From an uncultured Bdellovibrio sp. (GTDB lineage Bacteria > Bdellovibrionota > Bdellovibrionia > Bdellovibrionales > Bdellovibrionaceae), in NCBI GenBank assembly GCA_946480995.1, contig CAMLMF010000155.1:1-6400 (forward strand): a stretch of DNA of 6,400 bases. Reading direction: 5' to 3'. The notes under the pieces were generated by a model that ran no database searches, was not told the DNA's origin, and saw only the letters and a list, made by a program, of their open reading frames with translations. The translations under genes and the position numbers were made by a program. How positions within the stretch are numbered: the first letter of the stretch is position 1; every line of letters starts with the position of its first letter. This document shows positions 5,957 through 6,400 of the stretch, in pieces.

Positions 5957-6094
5957 ATGGGTTGTCGCCGAAGAGGTGTTCGACAACGCCCCCTGACTTT
6001 GTTTAATGTGAATGTATGGCGAAACCATCTGCAACGTCAAAAGCCTCAAAGAAAAATCAAACCACAATTCCTGGTCGCGTTCGTAAAGCCTTAG
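5957..6094 (+). CDS. Possible 45-codon small ORF or leader peptide overlapping the antitoxin gene
   Basis: ATG 5957 follows AAGGAGGG (5946-5953), one of the best ribosome sites in the window, with GGAGG 4 nt from the start. The frame runs MGCRRRGVRQRPLTL and on to KPQFLVAFVKP, ending in TAG at 6092-6094. The product would be very basic (many Arg/Lys) and resembles nothing I know. It covers the antitoxin promoter region and the first 26 codons of the antitoxin in another frame. It could be a real small protein, a leader whose translation controls the downstream gene, or a ribosome site left from a lost gene. Confidence 0.3.
   Translation: MGCRRRGVRQRPLTLFNVNVWRNHLQRQKPQRKIKPQFLVAFVKP
5961..5987. 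repeat. Inverted repeat at the antitoxin promoter
   Basis: GTTGTCG (5961-5967) and CGACAAC (5981-5987) are perfect 7-bp inverted arms separated by 13 bp. The right arm overlaps the proposed -35 box of the AbrB-like gene. Centre-to-centre spacing of the arms is 20 bp, about two helical turns, which would suit a dimeric repressor; AbrB-type antitoxins commonly repress their own promoters. An RNA hairpin is also possible. Confidence 0.4.
5980..6007 (+). promoter_or_regulatory. Probable promoter of the AbrB-like antitoxin gene
   Basis: TCGACA (5980-5985) and TTTAAT (6002-6007), each one mismatch from consensus, are separated by 16 bp. The expected start of transcription, 6-8 bp after the -10 box, falls at 6013-6015, directly before the ATG at 6016. 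The mRNA would thus be leaderless or nearly so, which fits the absence of any ribosome-binding site before that ATG. Confidence 0.5.
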
Positions 6095-6252
6095 GCATCG
6101 CCAAAGGTGATACGCTGTTATGGACGGTGAATGGCGACGAGGTCTCAATTCGTGTTATCAGCAAGGTCAAGATTGATTGGACAAAGACTTCGGAAATGTC
6201 TTTGCTTGAATGGACTCCTGATGATGAAAAAGAGTCAGATGTGAATCTGTAG
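6016..6252 (+). CDS. AbrB/PrlF-family antitoxin-like DNA-binding protein (orphan)
   Basis: A 78-residue protein with a SpoVT-AbrB swapped-hairpin domain at about 12-50: KNQTTIPGRVRKALGIAKGD matches the classic 'Q-[VT]-TIP-x2-[VI]-R-x2-LG-x3-GD' core, followed by a strand pair (LLWTVNGDEVSIRVI). The tail (MSLLEWTPDDEKESDVNL) is like the 'EW-x-x-x-[ED]D' toxin-binding tail of PrlF/MazE-type antitoxins. Such proteins bind operator DNA and, where a toxin exists, neutralise it. Here the next gene is a helicase 60 bp on, and no PemK/MazF- or YhaV-sized ORF follows, so it is either an orphan antitoxin or a stand-alone AbrB-type regulator. ATG 6016 is the only start preserving the domain: an in-frame TAA lies at 6004-6006. 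There is no ribosome site, consistent with a leaderless transcript. Confidence 0.8.
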   Translation: MAKPSATSKASKKNQTTIPGRVRKALGIAKGDTLLWTVNGDEVSIRVISKVKIDWTKTSEMSLLEWTPDDEKESDVNL

Positions 6253-6295
6253 CCTAGGGCGCATCACAGCAGACCTTACATTCTATGAAAATTCA

Positions 6296-6337
6296 GCTGA
6301 TAGTGCGGAAGTATGTACAAACTTCGCGACTATCAGC
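6296..6337 (+). promoter_or_regulatory. Long inverted repeat with the radD start codon in its loop
   Basis: The left arm 6296-6312 (GCTGATAGTGCGGAAGT) and right arm 6321-6337 (ACTTCGCGACTATCAGC) pair over 9 bp, then through a GCG/GCG internal region that can close two further G-C pairs by shifting one base, then over 5 bp. The 8-nt loop ATGTACAA begins exactly with the proposed start codon of the helicase. In RNA this would hold the weak GGAAG upstream sequence in the stem while exposing AUG in the loop; as DNA it could be a dimeric operator. Confidence 0.5.
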
Positions 6338-6400
6338 AGCAAGCCGTTCAAAACGTCATTAAGTACTTCCAGAAAACGCGTGAACCCGCTGTGATTGTCT
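6313..6400 (+). CDS. radD: RadD (YejH)-type superfamily 2 helicase, N-terminal fragment cut by window end
   Basis: Only 29 codons are visible: MYKLRDYQQQAVQNVIKYF, then QKTREPAVIV. This closely follows the start of E. coli RadD (LRPYQQEAVDATLNHF ... TPAVIV), just before where the Walker A motif would come. RadD is a RecQ-like DNA-dependent ATPase in double-strand break and recombination-intermediate repair, partnered with SSB. Other SF2 restriction-type helicases share the 'LR-x-YQ-x-x-A' opening, so the exact family needs the rest of the gene. An in-frame TAG at 6301-6303 makes ATG 6313 the natural start. No proper ribosome site exists (GGAAG ends 1 nt upstream and is buried in a hairpin). 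A weak CTTACA / GATAGT pair (6275-6280, 6299-6304, 18 bp apart) would again give a nearly leaderless mRNA. Confidence 0.65.
   Translation, partial: MYKLRDYQQQAVQNVIKYFQKTREPAVIV

Noticed and set aside
5888..6148. Minus-strand 86-codon frame across the antitoxin start.
   Set aside because: It lies antisense to two better-supported genes, has no ribosome site or recognisable motif, and has low-complexity shadow composition.
6253..6312. Space for a toxin gene after the antitoxin.
   Set aside because: It is only 60 bp, with no frame of useful length, and is largely occupied by the hairpin and start region of the helicase.

Overview
The window looks like chromosomal DNA of a Bdellovibrio-type predatory bacterium (Bdellovibrionota). 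The reasons are two members of the TIGR02147 family, which is expanded in Bdellovibrio and Fibrobacter, secreted proteins with a Gly-rich 'GGGG' N-terminus of a kind I associate with this group, and a bacterial histone-fold protein. This placement is by family recognition only. No rRNA, tRNA, CRISPR array or insertion sequence is visible.

Layout. Positions 1-2364 (minus strand) hold most of a nuclease-helicase: a RecB-like PD-(D/E)XK domain fused to an XPD/DinG-type iron-sulfur helicase whose C-terminus lies beyond position 1. After a 175-bp divergent spacer comes a plus-strand gene (2540-3034) for a zinc-finger protein with a C-terminal histone fold, the most striking item here. Its tail overlaps by 12 bp a convergent gene (3023-3514, minus) for a secreted, circularly permuted NlpC/P60-like cysteine hydrolase. 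A minus-strand pair follows: a secreted HExxR-motif protein (4468-5241) and, 28 bp downstream, a full-length TIGR02147 regulator (3633-4439). Divergent from that pair is a short TIGR02147-like protein (5413-5922) that keeps both ends of the family but has lost the central winged helix. Next are an AbrB/PrlF-like antitoxin without a toxin (6016-6252), probably on a nearly leaderless mRNA, and the first 29 codons of a RadD-type helicase (6313 onward).

How the parts relate. The two helicases and the histone suggest a DNA-maintenance flavour at the edges, but they are not one operon. The middle is accessory: envelope-directed secreted proteins next to regulators of an expanded paralogous family. 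The long/short TIGR02147 pair around one secreted protein, with a 16-bp palindrome between them, could be a small regulatory module (inference). At the right end there are unusual signals: a very strong ribosome-binding site in front of a 45-codon out-of-frame ORF, an inverted repeat over the antitoxin promoter, and a hairpin that puts the radD start codon in its loop.
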